64,000 bases of DNA from Candidatus Phytoplasma oryzae (GCA_027945135.1 CP116038.1:434001-498000), one strand, 5' to 3'. Numbered from the stretch's first letter, positions 1 through 7,878 are shown. The notes: a model not told the origin generated them from the sequence alone. Numbers and translations are program-made.

Positions 1-85
1 ATTTTTTAGTTAAAACTTCTTTTAAAAGGTTGATTTGAGTGGTTTTGCCACTGCCATCTAAGCCTTCGAAAGCGATAAATTTCAT
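1..85 (-). CDS. tmk: Thymidylate kinase, N-terminal part (cut by window edge)
   Basis: The minus strand starts at ATG 85 and reads MKFIAFEGLDGSGKTTQ, then runs out of the window. FEGLDGSGKTTQ is the P-loop signature of thymidylate kinase, which phosphorylates dTMP to dTDP. An AAGGAG ribosome binding site lies at 95-100, ten bases upstream. Phytoplasma mobile units usually carry their own tmk beside dnaB, HU and dnaG, which fits the minus-strand genes that follow. Only about 28 residues are visible, so intactness cannot be judged. Confidence 0.88.
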   Translation of the reverse strand, partial: MKFIAFEGLDGSGKTTQINLLKEVLTKK

Positions 86-199
86 TTTTTCTATCTCCTT
101 TCTGATGAGTTAATCATTTTAATTCTTTATATTTTGGATTAATTTTTTCTTTTTTTCTATAATAAATAAGATATTTCACTCCTTTCTTAAACCTTTTCA

Positions 200-507
200 T
201 GTCCTGAATAAGACATTAAAAAAGACTTAGAAAGGAGTGTAATAATGTATATACAACTATATACAACCTTAGAATTGTTAAATTTATTACCGTATCAAAC
301 TACTTGAATATTTATTTTCTTGAAAAAATACGCGTATATAAATTTAACAATCAAAAAAATATTTTCAATTAGAAATAAAAATAATAAAATAAAATTTACT
401 TTTATTTTTATTTTTAAAAATAAAAAAATTGAGAAATTTTCTTTAAAAATCAACCTCCATTGATTTTTAAAGTTTTTAATAAACAGTTTAACGTCTTATT
501 CAGGACA
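200..507. mobile_element. 308-bp internally deleted IS-like element with terminal inverted repeats
   Basis: The ends TGTCCTGAATAAGACATTAA (from 200) and its reverse complement (ending at 507) form inverted repeats of about 21 bp with one mismatch. They start TG and end CA, as in IS3-family elements. Inside lie a strong ribosome binding site (AAAGGAGTG, 231-239), a 20-codon ORF (245-307), and a perfect 13-bp hairpin at 441-472 with loop CCTCCA. No transposase gene fits. I infer an internally deleted, MITE-like copy of a phytoplasma IS3 (tra5-type) element. I saw no convincing target-site duplication. Confidence 0.55.
245..307 (+). pseudogene. 20-codon ORF behind a strong RBS inside the IS-like element
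   Basis: ATG at 245 follows AAAGGAGTG at a normal distance and opens a 20-residue frame, MYIQLYTTLELLNLLPYQTT, ending in TGA at 307. It sits just inside the left terminal repeat, where a transposase would begin. It may be the surviving N-terminus of a deleted transposase. The product is too short to recognise, and it could instead be a short leader peptide. Confidence 0.3.
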
Positions 508-554
508 AATTGTTATTTTTAAACTTATTTCTTTTGAAAAACATCTCTTTTTCT

Positions 555-1415
555 TCATTCCACATCGTAATAAAGTGTTCTAGATTGGCCAGTTCTTTTT
601 TCATAAAGTTCAATTTTTCTTAAACTTTTAATGTGATTGGTATCCCATAAAACCCCTTCTTTTTGATAATTATAAAAAGGGAATCTTAATTGAAAATCAT
701 AATTAAAGATTACAAAAGGTTCTTCAATCTTGATATTCATGGGATAAGAAGCTATCACTTCTTGATTATGTTTATGACGGAAGATAATTTGGTTAATAGC
801 AATATAACTATTACCGCCAAAATGAGTACCCTGATCATAATTAATTTCTAAATGATAATTATCCGGCGAAAAAGGGAAAGGATTTGCTTGAAGCGGATCT
901 TTTTTCCAAAACAAATAAAGAGTCGATTGATGTTTATTTTGATTGATTAATTGATTTAAAGTATAAATGTTCGAAGCACCAATTCTCGTTCCGCCTTTTA
1001 AGTAAGCTAATAAAAAACCAGCTGGTAAAGGTTCTCTTAAACGGTCTTCAAAACTAATCATCTTTTCGGCATCAGTATAGTTATATAATCCATAACTAAA
1101 ATGTTTTAAAACAAACTCTTTATCAGGAAAATGTTGTTTTAACCATGTTAAAGCATCTTGCATTTTGGCTTTTTCTCCTAAACAAAGATGATAAACTTGG
1201 CCAGCTGACCATTCTATTGTTTCTTTGGCCAGGCTCGTTGAAGGGAAGAAAACTTTTCGAGATGGAAAAACTTGTTGATTTTTTATTTCTTGCAGTAAAA
1301 GAGTGGTGATGGCAGATTGGTTGGAGGTCAATGGTTGTCTTTTGATGCCTATAAACCATAATCCTAGTAAACTTATTATGCCGATCAGATAAAACCAACT
1401 AAATTTAGACATCAT
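555..1415 (-). CDS. PMU-type membrane-anchored hypothetical protein
   Basis: About 286 residues. One N-terminal hydrophobic helix (roughly residues 5-25) is followed by KRQ and a long hydrophilic domain with a mixed, folded-looking composition, so it is probably anchored with the bulk outside the cell. I recognise no catalytic motif. An upstream GTG (1421) is in frame, but ATG 1415 (or 1412) gives a more natural MSKFSW start. It begins 10 bases after the stop of the coiled-coil gene upstream, so the two are probably co-transcribed. Its position beside tmk and HU suggests a PMU gene of unknown function. Confidence 0.7.
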   Translation of the reverse strand: MMSKFSWFYLIGIISLLGLWFIGIKRQPLTSNQSAITTLLLQEIKNQQVFPSRKVFFPSTSLAKETIEWSAGQVYHLCLGEKAKMQDALTWLKQHFPDKEFVLKHFSYGLYNYTDAEKMISFEDRLREPLPAGFLLAYLKGGTRIGASNIYTLNQLINQNKHQSTLYLFWKKDPLQANPFPFSPDNYHLEINYDQGTHFGGNSYIAINQIIFRHKHNQEVIASYPMNIKIEEPFVIFNYDFQLRFPFYNYQKEGVLWDTNHIKSLRKIELYEKRTGQSRTLYYDVE

Positions 1416-1425
1416 CCCCACAACC

Positions 1426-2245
1426 TTAATTACTTTCTAAAGTTTTCAATGCATTTTCTTTGAAAGTTTGTAAAGCTTTTAACTTAGTGGTAATTTCTTC
1501 ATTTAAAAAAGATACTTTTAGTTGCGAGGAAATGCGTTTTAGATCCTCTCGAACGTATTGTTTAGTTACATATTTATCAATTTGATTTTTAATCGTGATC
1601 AATCTTGTTTCTTTGGTAGTTTTTTCTTCAGTTAATTTGGTTTTCTTTTCAGTTTCGTTACTTTTAGCTTCTTCAATTTGTTTTTTTAACTGGGAAATGA
1701 CTTTGTTTAATTCTTCTTTTTCATCAATTAACTTTTCAGTTTCTTTAATTTTTAAGCATTCTTTTTCTTTTTTGCCTTGGTTCTTCTTTAAGACGATATT
1801 TTTCATCTACTGTTGTGCTTTTTTGAATCTTTCCTTCTAACTCTTGAATTTCTTCAGTTAAATTATAATAATAATAATTTAAAGCAGTTCTTTCATCTAA
1901 AAGAGCTTTTTGAGCTTTTCTCAAATCCAAAAGAGCTTGCAGTAAAGTTTTTTCATCTTCTTGTAAAGTAGCATTTTTTAATTCTTCTTCTTTGGTATGA
2001 ATTAAATATTGCACAAATTGATTTTTAGAATATAAATCCGTTAATTTTTTGATGGTATCTTGAAGAGCTTGATGCACAGTTTGGTTTTTGGGCGCTTCTA
2101 TTTTAGTTTCCGCTGACTTATTTGGGGTTTTTTGTTCATCTTTATAAATAACAATCCCTACTACGATAGCGCTAATTACTAAGAGCCATAATAATATAGC
2201 CACGGGGTTGGCAAATTTTTTTTTAGTCATGATTTTTTGAGACAT
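1426..2245 (-). pseudogene. Membrane-anchored coiled-coil protein, split by a frameshift
   Basis: Two overlapping minus frames (1745-2245, 166 aa; 1426-1806, 126 aa) look like one gene. The first has a membrane helix at about residues 15-35, then Lys/Glu-rich coiled coil reaching EGKIQKSTTVDEKYRLKEE, and stops soon after. The second continues the same heptad-like Lys/Glu/Leu pattern for another 100 residues. The switch falls in an A-rich run around 1760-1790. The gene starts inside the end of the upstream gene (23-base overlap), so it was translationally coupled. Either a broken gene or, less likely, a programmed frameshift. Confidence 0.55.
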
Positions 2246-2531
2246 GGTCTTTAAAATTATCTTTTTCTTTCTTTTTTTCTTCTAACCAAGCCGTTTGAGG
2301 AGGCTTGGTTTCAGGATTGAAATGTAAATTTTTAATAGTTAAAGATAAATCTTTAAACACTTTTTCTTTTTCTTTTTGAGTAGCTTTGACTTCTTGTTGC
2401 AAACTTTTTAAAAATTTGGGAGAAATTGGGGAAGTAGGATAAAACAATTTTTTAATTAAATACATTAAAAAACAAGTAAAGCTACTGCCCAGGATAAACC
2501 CTAAGCTAAATAAATAAGCTTGACTATTCAT
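2223..2531 (-). CDS. Small single-pass membrane protein (PMU operon)
   Basis: 102 residues. An N-terminal hydrophobic segment (about residues 5-27) is followed by a Lys/Glu-rich cytoplasmic or coiled-coil tail. No family is recognised. Its ATG overlaps the in-frame-restored stop of the upstream membrane gene (ATGAATAG), and its own end overlaps the next gene by 23 bases, which is typical of the compact PMU operon. Function unknown; it could help form a membrane complex with the neighbouring anchored coiled-coil protein. Confidence 0.6.
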   Translation of the reverse strand: MNSQAYLFSLGFILGSSFTCFLMYLIKKLFYPTSPISPKFLKSLQQEVKATQKEKEKVFKDLSLTIKNLHFNPETKPPQTAWLEEKKKEKDNFKDHVSKNHD

Positions 2532-3004
2532 TATCTGGTTCTCCTTTCTTTTCTAAAGAGGGGGTTGGTTCTTCTGGGATAGTTCTTTGGGCTTCTAAGG
2601 CATGTTTTAATTTGGGATTACTGGTTAAGAAAGCTTCTATTTTTTTTGTTTAACTTCTTTTGTCGAACTATCAAATGATCAATTACGGCTTCTTGTTTTC
2701 GTTTCTTTTTGATTAACAAATTATATTTTCTCTTCTTAAAAAACCAACTTAACACTTGATCTATTCCTTTTTGAAGCCAAACAAAGATATTTTTACAAAA
2801 AATAAACCCTGGACGAAAACCATTGATGGCCATTGTGGCTAAACAAACAGTTAAAAACCAATCAGTTCTCCGAGCTACAATCTCTGCTTGAGTAAATCCA
2901 CGTATGTAATCTAACCAAAGAGTAGCAAAACTAAGAAACCATAACTGAGCATATTTCTTCAGAAGAGTACCTAAAGTTAAGCACCATTGCCAAATAAAAA
3001 TCAT
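2524..3004 (-). pseudogene. Multi-pass membrane protein with C-terminal frameshift in an A8 run
   Basis: The start chosen is ATG 3004, which has AAAGGAAG about 10 bases upstream; the in-frame TTG at 3103 lies in a hairpin and is less likely. The protein has two or three hydrophobic segments and a basic tail. As read, it stops at 2618. Removing one A from the A8 run (2641-2648) continues the frame with IEAFLTSNPKLKHALE and ends exactly on the start of the next gene (TAG at 2524-2526, overlapping ATGAATAG). That restored overlap is good evidence of a single-base insertion, or of a sequencing error there. Confidence 0.6.
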
Positions 3005-3043
3005 GTTTTTAACTTCCTTTCTGACCCATTTCTGTTCTTTAGT

Positions 3044-3103
3044 TTGGACAAAGAAAGGAAGCAGGAGATTAACGAATGTGATAAACTTCCTTTCCTTGTC
3101 CAA
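3044..3103. promoter_or_regulatory. 18-bp inverted repeat in the leader of the membrane gene
   Basis: The arm at 3044-3061 (TTGGACAAAGAAAGGAAG) pairs with 3086-3103 with one mismatch, leaving a loop of about 24 bases. It lies just upstream of the ribosome binding site for ATG 3004. It repeats the AAAGGAAG core of that site, so the fold could hide or compete with it. There is no T-run, so an ordinary terminator is unlikely. A regulatory role is inference. Confidence 0.4.
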
Positions 3104-3136
3104 TACTAAAGTAACAGAGTTATTGAGTTAAAGATG

Positions 3137-3490
3137 TTAAATTAAAGCTTTTTTAAGTGCTTTACGGCATTCATCCGAAAGACTAAATTTGACAGTTTTA
3201 TAAGCGGGATAATTAATTAGTTTTTTAATTCTTTTGTTTTTAGGAATTTTTGGATTCATTAATTTCATATCTAATCTTTGACAAGCGGGTATTTCTTTAA
3301 TTTTAAAAGTACCAATAGGACTGAAGGAAACATCTTTTCCTTGGGAAAAAGCTTTATATAAATTTTCTTTAAAAGCTTGTAAAATATTATGAACATCTTT
3401 AGCACTATAACGAGCTTGTTTGGCTATTTGGCGTATTAATTCTTGTTGAGTTATTTTGTTACTTTCTTTTTTAATGTTTTTTTTAGCCAT
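3137..3490 (-). CDS. himA: HU/IHF-family DNA-binding protein
   Basis: 117 residues. TQQELIRQIAKQARYSAKDV gives the N-terminal helical dimerisation part. The segment GKDVSFSPIGTFKIKEIPA is the HU core leading into the DNA-binding arm. The family is usually about 90 residues, so this copy has a short basic N-terminal extension (MAKKNIKKESNK) and a longer tail. The start is clear: AAAGGAGG lies 7 bases before ATG 3490. HU bends DNA in replication and transposition, and a himA-type gene is a standard PMU component. A hairpin (3513-3548) sits in its leader. Confidence 0.88.
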   Translation of the reverse strand: MAKKNIKKESNKITQQELIRQIAKQARYSAKDVHNILQAFKENLYKAFSQGKDVSFSPIGTFKIKEIPACQRLDMKLMNPKIPKNKRIKKLINYPAYKTVKFSLSDECRKALKKALI

Positions 3491-3512
3491 TTTTTGGCCT
3501 CCTTTGCTTTAA

Positions 3513-3548
3513 TTCTTTCTTACCAGTCTGAAAACTGGTAAGAAAGGA
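3513..3548. terminator. Hairpin between the YqaJ-type gene and HU
   Basis: TTCTTTCTTACCAGT (3513-3527) pairs with ACTGGTAAGAAAGGA (3534-3548), 14 of 15 bases, around a 6-base loop. It lies immediately upstream of the HU ribosome binding site on the minus strand. It may end transcription from the upstream gene or act as a leader hairpin, but there is no clean T-tract. Confidence 0.4.
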
Positions 3549-3668
3549 ATAAATATTTTCTATTGTTTGGAATGGGAGTATGTCGAAGACAATATCCAGG
3601 TATTTGATTTCTTTACAGATGGTAGTAAAGAATTCAATGTTGAAACATCCAACAGTTTAATGTCTTAT
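3549..3668 (+). pseudogene. Possible coding remnant running into an IS-end-like repeat
   Basis: The plus strand has an open stretch from about 3570 reading CLEWEYVEDNIQVFDFF and then TDGSKEFNVE, closed by a TGA at 3666-3668. The base composition is less AT-biased than true spacers here. No start codon is convincing. The stop lies within a sequence (3651-3675) that matches the right end of the 200-507 element. It may be the 3' scrap of a PMU gene cut by transposition. Low confidence. Confidence 0.25.
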
Positions 3669-3675
3669 TGAGGAC
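3651..3675. repeat. Solo copy of the IS-like terminal repeat
   Basis: AACAGTTTAATGTCTTATTG followed by AGGAC matches 482-506 (AACAGTTTAACGTCTTATTC then AGGAC) with two differences over 25 bases, in the same orientation. It abuts the 3' end of the YqaJ-type gene. It marks a second end of the same mobile element family, 3.2 kb from the first pair. Confidence 0.6.
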
Positions 3676-3678
3676 GAG

Positions 3679-4254
3679 TTATGCTTTTAAAAGGTCTTTA
3701 TATTGGTTTAATTGATGCAAGTAACTCTGACCTTTGACTACCATCTTTTTAATAAACTCTTCATTTAAAGAAACTTCTTTTACTATGTAGTCTTGGGAAT
3801 TAAAATAAACTAAAAAGTAAGCTTTAGAGGTATCTGAACAATATAATCCGCATTGGATTTGAGCCCAGTAATAAGGAGGAATGATTTGTTTTTCCCAAAA
3901 GTCTTTCCAGGCAGGACTTTCTTTTTTTAAAGGACATTTAATTTCTAACATCGTCTGGGATGCTTCATGATAACCATCTAAAGAAGCTGAAAAAGGTTCT
4001 TGTACAAAAACTGCTGGTTCATAGTTTCTTTTGGTGAAAACACTAAAGAAGAGATGAGCTTGAGGTTCGGTTTTTTTACCATGTTCAACTGCTTCATTAG
4101 TCACAAAATTATTCCCAAAAAGTTTCTTTTTGATTAATTCTTCCACTGTTTCATAAGGATTTAAACCCATAATAGTACCTATTTCGGAAGCATTGACATA
4201 GTTTTTTCGATGTTTAAACCAAGCCCAACTATTTTGTTTTAAATCAATTTTCAT
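3679..4254 (-). CDS. YqaJ-like phage-type recombinase / exonuclease
   Basis: 191 residues. Motifs in order: RKNYVNASEIGTIMGLNPY (the family G/A-S-[DE]-x5-G-NPY block), EHGKKTEP, then SLDGY and LEIKCPL carrying the Asp and Glu-x-Lys of the PD-(D/E)xK nuclease core, and YYWAQIQCGLYCS (the Q-x-Q helix). All catalytic positions are present, so it is probably an active lambda-exonuclease-like 5'-3' nuclease used in single-strand annealing recombination. Start ATG 4254 has AAGGAG 6 bases upstream, preferred over the upstream in-frame ATG at 4287. Probably used in PMU replication or recombination. Confidence 0.82.
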   Translation of the reverse strand: MKIDLKQNSWAWFKHRKNYVNASEIGTIMGLNPYETVEELIKKKLFGNNFVTNEAVEHGKKTEPQAHLFFSVFTKRNYEPAVFVQEPFSASLDGYHEASQTMLEIKCPLKKESPAWKDFWEKQIIPPYYWAQIQCGLYCSDTSKAYFLVYFNSQDYIVKEVSLNEEFIKKMVVKGQSYLHQLNQYKDLLKA

Positions 4255-4293
4255 TTTTTTCTCCTTTTTATCTTTGTTAAAAATCAATCGGTA

Positions 4294-4533
4294 TTAATTT
4301 TGATCTGATGGCGATGCCTTATCTTTTATTTTTTTGCGACGAGCTAATTTTTGCTTTTGTTTGCTTATCGTTAATTGATTTAATTGATGTTTAGATTTTA
4401 AATAACGACTGAAATTAACTAAAAGTTGGATTAAATAATAAATAACATAAAGGGGGATCGAAATAATCACGATGAACCCAATAAATAAAAGAATCATCCA
4501 TATAATTTCGATATTATTCATTTCCAAATTCAT
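4294..4533 (-). CDS. Small membrane protein (PMU operon)
   Basis: 79 residues with one long hydrophobic segment (about 9-40) and a basic tail rich in Lys, Arg and Gln. No family is recognised. It starts 20 bases inside the end of the upstream gene and has its own site (GAAGGAAAG, 6 bases before ATG 4533). This overlap implies translational coupling. Function unknown. Confidence 0.6.
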   Translation of the reverse strand: MNLEMNNIEIIWMILLFIGFIVIISIPLYVIYYLIQLLVNFSRYLKSKHQLNQLTISKQKQKLARRKKIKDKASPSDQN

Positions 4534-4864
4534 TTTTTCTTTCCTTCTTTTTATCTTTTTTTCTAAAAAAGTAAACTTTGGCTTTAGTAAAACAATTTAA
4601 ATGATTATTTATCAAATCTTTCAAGTCGACGAACCCACAGTAGTTGTAGTAAAAACAAGGCAAACTACCGTTTGGTTTATAAATAAACACCCCTTCTAAA
4701 TCTTTTTCTTGATAACAATCAAAATTATGTCCTCTTAAAAGTAAATTCATTCTTTCTAGATGTTGTTGTTTTTTACTAAGACGCATTAACTGGTTTTGTC
4801 TTAAAAAACTAAATATCTCTTTTTGGTTTTTAATCTCAATGGTTTCTATTTCGTTTTTGTTCAT
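4514..4864 (-). CDS. PMU hypothetical protein following dnaB
   Basis: 116 residues from ATG 4864, which has AAAAGGGG about 10 bases upstream; the in-frame TTG at 4888 is less likely. Soluble and basic, with a patch around VFIYKPNGSLPCFYYNYCGF containing two Cys and many aromatic residues, and a Lys-rich C-terminus. I recognise no family. Its start lies just past the dnaB stop and its end overlaps the next gene by 20 bases, so it is part of the dnaB operon and may act in PMU replication. Confidence 0.6.
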   Translation of the reverse strand: MNKNEIETIEIKNQKEIFSFLRQNQLMRLSKKQQHLERMNLLLRGHNFDCYQEKDLEGVFIYKPNGSLPCFYYNYCGFVDLKDLINNHLNCFTKAKVYFFRKKDKKKERKNEFGNE

Positions 4865-4865
4865 C

Positions 4866-6230
4866 TTAATAAAACCCCTTTTCTTCAAATTTTTGAATTT
4901 TTAAATAAAAGTTAAAAGGAATTTCTCCTGTTTCTCCATGCCTGTTCTTAGCGATAATCAAATTAGTTTCCATTACTTCTTGATAAAGAGAAGGATTTTC
5001 TTGAGGAGAACGAGCTAAAAATAGCACCACATCCGCATCTTGTTCAATACTCCCCGAATCTCTCAAATCGGATAATTTCGGTCTTTTATCTTCTCTTTTT
5101 TCAATTTCTCTGGATAATTGGGAAAGACAGATAATACAAATCTTTAATTCTTTAGCTAGTAATTTAAGTTCCCTAGAAATCTGGGATACTGTCTCATAGC
5201 TTTTTAAAGTTTTTTCACTTTCAAAAGCTTTTAAAAGTTGGAGATAGTCAATGAAAACTAAATCTAAGCCTTGGTTTTTCTTTAACCAACGGCATTTCTC
5301 TTTAATTTTAGTCATAGTATTTAAGCCTTCATCATCTAAAAAGAGTTTATAATCACTCATTTCTTCGAATTTTTCTATTATTTGGTTTTGTTCTTCTATC
5401 TCTAATTGTTTAAAATTAGTAGTTTGAAGTTTACGATAAGAAATTTTAGTTTTCATGCTTAAAGACCTTAAACCTAATTGAGAATTATTCATCTCTAAGC
5501 TAAAGATGGCGGTTTTTAAATCTTCCTGCCATTCTAAAGCTTGCCAAACCATGTTTAGCATGAAGGTAGTTTTTCCAATACCTGGACGGGCAGCCAGAAT
5601 CATAAAACTTTCTGGTTGATACCCTAAAATAATTTCATCTAAACTTTGAAAACCAGTTTTCCAACCTGAAAGAATATCTTGATTTCCATTAGTCATGGTT
5701 TCTTTAATTTGTTGAAACAAAGTTTTGGCTGTAATGAAAGTCGTTTTCGGTAAATTAATCAATTGATTTAACTGTTCTTTGCTTTTTTCAATTAAATGGT
5801 GAAACTGACTGGTTTCTTCGGTTTTTAAAGTATGGTGCACCATTTGGTTAAGAAGTTTTAAAATTTTTCTTTTCATGGTTGCTTCTTTTAGAAATTCCAG
5901 ATAGTTATTCAAATGATAAACAGAAGGAAATAAACTACCTAGTTTGAATAAATAGGTTTGACCACCTTCAATCTGGATTTGATTGTTTTTTAACCAAAGA
6001 TATACTGATAGATAATCAATTTCTTTTTGTTCTCGGTATAAACTTTTCATGGCCTGGTAAATCTTTTGGTGATCTACATTAAAGAAATCTTCCGTTTTTA
6101 ATTCGGATATTACTTCTTGAAAATTTTTACCATCTAGAAGCAAAATACCTAAAACAGCTTGTTCAGCATCCAAAGAATAAGGAGCTGGCAAGTTTTTAAA
6201 ATAGTTTTCTTGGTTGTTATTTTTCCACAT
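4866..6230 (-). CDS. dnaB: Replicative DNA helicase DnaB (PMU copy)
   Basis: 454 residues, close to family length. The N-terminal domain (PAPYSLDAEQAVLGILLLDG, about 15-35) is the DnaB helical collar. The RecA-like ATPase begins near GWKTGFQSLDEIILGYQPE (189-207), with Walker A ARPGIGKTT at 214-222 and Walker B LVFIDYLQLL. The segment RDSGSIEQDADVVLFLARS follows. It appears intact. DnaB unwinds DNA ahead of the polymerase and is the hallmark of replicative phytoplasma PMUs, which can exist as circles. It starts 14 bases inside the upstream gene. No chromosomal dnaB helicase is visible in this window. Confidence 0.93.
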   Translation of the reverse strand: MWKNNNQENYFKNLPAPYSLDAEQAVLGILLLDGKNFQEVISELKTEDFFNVDHQKIYQAMKSLYREQKEIDYLSVYLWLKNNQIQIEGGQTYLFKLGSLFPSVYHLNNYLEFLKEATMKRKILKLLNQMVHHTLKTEETSQFHHLIEKSKEQLNQLINLPKTTFITAKTLFQQIKETMTNGNQDILSGWKTGFQSLDEIILGYQPESFMILAARPGIGKTTFMLNMVWQALEWQEDLKTAIFSLEMNNSQLGLRSLSMKTKISYRKLQTTNFKQLEIEEQNQIIEKFEEMSDYKLFLDDEGLNTMTKIKEKCRWLKKNQGLDLVFIDYLQLLKAFESEKTLKSYETVSQISRELKLLAKELKICIICLSQLSREIEKREDKRPKLSDLRDSGSIEQDADVVLFLARSPQENPSLYQEVMETNLIIAKNRHGETGEIPFNFYLKIQKFEEKGFY

Positions 6231-6576
6231 GACATTTACCTATTTTGTTATTTAAAACACCGTCTCGATCATAATTTTCAGTATAAAGAAAACCACCATT
6301 GATGACATCATATTCGGTATATCTTTGAAGTTTTCCTGAGGAATAATATATTTTTTCACTGATAACTTTTTGATATGTGAAAGAATACTTTTGGTAACTC
6401 CTTAAAACTTGGTTTTTGAAAAAAGACCACTGATGTCTAATTTGGTTTTCCGAATTGATAATAACCATTTCTTTAATTAAGGTTTTTTCAGAATGAGGAT
6501 AATAAATTACTTCTCGAGGTAGAAAACATAAAATTAAGTCATCATTGATACTAAATTCAACTTCTAAAAAAATCAT
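6217..6576 (-). CDS. PMU hypothetical protein upstream of dnaB
   Basis: 119 residues, soluble, beta-rich, with the aromatic repeat-like stretch KIYYSSGKLQRYTEYDVING and YTENYDRDG, which resembles the Tyr/Gly strand repeats (toxin YD or MORN-like) found in several phytoplasma proteins. No catalytic motif. It is translationally coupled to dnaB through a 14-base overlap. A decayed copy of its first third and leader lies directly upstream (6720-6985). Confidence 0.55.
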   Translation of the reverse strand: MIFLEVEFSINDDLILCFLPREVIYYPHSEKTLIKEMVIINSENQIRHQWSFFKNQVLRSYQKYSFTYQKVISEKIYYSSGKLQRYTEYDVINGGFLYTENYDRDGVLNNKIGKCHVEK

Positions 6577-6987
6577 TTGTTAATCTCCTTTTATTAACAA
6601 CTTAACTTTTGACAAAAGAAAAAAGCCAAATTGTTGATTTATTAATCTACAATTTGACTTTCTTATTTAGTCTTTTTTTTATCTTTGTATCAGTACCGTT
6701 TTATATGGGTCAGACTCGGTCACGCCCATAATAAACTACTTCTTTGATTAAAAAAGATAAAATAAGGTTATTATTGATTTTCTAATTATACTTCTAAAAG
6801 ATTCATTGTTAATCTCCTTTATTACAGCCTGATTTTAAGACCAAAAGAAAAAAAGCCAAGCTGTTTTTTTATTTATTAATAAACAATTTGACTTTTGACT
6901 TAAATAAGACTTCATTTTAGTCCTTTCTCTCGGTACTATTTTTATGGGGAAGTCTAGAAAAAAACTTTAGGCGTTATATAAATTTTT
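6577..6987. repeat. Tandem degenerate duplication of a leader with hairpins
   Basis: No intact gene. About 6475-6720 and 6720-6960 are related copies. Each contains the 5' coding end of the 6217-6576 gene (intact in the first, broken in the second), TGTTAATCTCCTTT, and a hairpin of the type AAGCCAAATTGT...ACAATTTGACTT (6624-6636 with 6648-6660). Each ends in a CGGTA...TTTTATGGG block. The hairpins may be leader structures or terminators. Confidence 0.55.
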
Positions 6988-7845
6988 TTATCTAAAAAAT
7001 ATTGAATATAAAGGTCCTAAAACATTTTGTAGTGCTTTTTTTGCTTCTATATATTCTTTAAATGTACGTTTTGTATTCAAAATTTTGTCAAAATCATATT
7101 TTTTAAGAAACATAATAAAATAAACAAATTGTCTAGAATTTAAAGGTTTTTGTTGCACATAATGAAAAAATTTATCTTTATTTATAATATTCAAAAATAA
7201 ATATTCTAAAGAATTCTCATTAACATACATTTTAATAATTTTTTTTAAATCATAAAAACCAAATTGATAAAGAGAATAATCATCAAAATGTTTTCTAAGT
7301 TCTATTGCGGTTAAACCAATTTTTTTAGCTTCTTCAACACTATTTAATAACCCGGCTTGAAATAATTCTTCTAAAGAAACCATCCTTTTTTCTTTTAAAA
7401 TTTTGATAGGATAATTAAGAGTTTCTATAATTTGAATATTATTTTTTTGATCAACAGTTTTATAAATCTCTTCTTGAGGAGTAAAATATTTAATCAAACC
7501 ATCTGGTTGTATTACTTTGATTTTTTTAACAGTGGTATTATTATTTTCATCCGATCCCGATTGAAAATATTCTTTGGTACCGTCAGGTCTCACCACTTCC
7601 ACAGGATGATTTAATAATTGATTCACGGATTCTTTAATACTATCGTTTTCTTCAGCGATTTTTTCATTTAATTTAATGGCTTCCTTTTCAATATCTATAT
7701 TTTCTAAAACTTTTCTTTGTTGAATAACAACATGATAACGATAAGAAACAGCACAAATAGCTATGATTAACCAAAATAAAACATTCAAAGTAATAAGAGT
7801 GGGCACAGTTTTTTCATAATGTTTACCATAAATTTTCATACTCAT
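6988..7845 (-). CDS. Membrane-anchored protein with PDG motifs and short helical repeats
   Basis: 285 residues (or 283 from the second ATG, 7839). A membrane helix at about 16-36 is followed by a Glu/Lys/Ile-rich coiled coil (45-80). Two copies of a strand-turn-strand motif follow: VVRPDGTKEYF (84-94) and VIQPDGLIKYF (111-121), like the DUF2963-type units of phytoplasma proteins. After 155 come short helical turns (SLEELFQAGL, SVEEAKKIGL, AIELRKHF). The same layout recurs at 17487-18068, which suggests a family of surface or membrane scaffold proteins. Function unknown. Confidence 0.6.
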   Translation of the reverse strand: MSMKIYGKHYEKTVPTLITLNVLFWLIIAICAVSYRYHVVIQQRKVLENIDIEKEAIKLNEKIAEENDSIKESVNQLLNHPVEVVRPDGTKEYFQSGSDENNNTTVKKIKVIQPDGLIKYFTPQEEIYKTVDQKNNIQIIETLNYPIKILKEKRMVSLEELFQAGLLNSVEEAKKIGLTAIELRKHFDDYSLYQFGFYDLKKIIKMYVNENSLEYLFLNIINKDKFFHYVQQKPLNSRQFVYFIMFLKKYDFDKILNTKRTFKEYIEAKKALQNVLGPLYSIFFR

Positions 7846-7878
7846 CTTCTTTTAAAAAAACCTTTCTGACACATAACT

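Noticed and set aside
1123-1398. 91-residue minus-strand ORF
   Set aside because: Overlaps the better-supported 555-1415 gene in another frame; no coherent protein features.
3044-3103. Start of the membrane gene at TTG 3103
   Set aside because: The TTG lies in the right arm of a hairpin without a ribosome binding site; ATG 3004 has a strong one.
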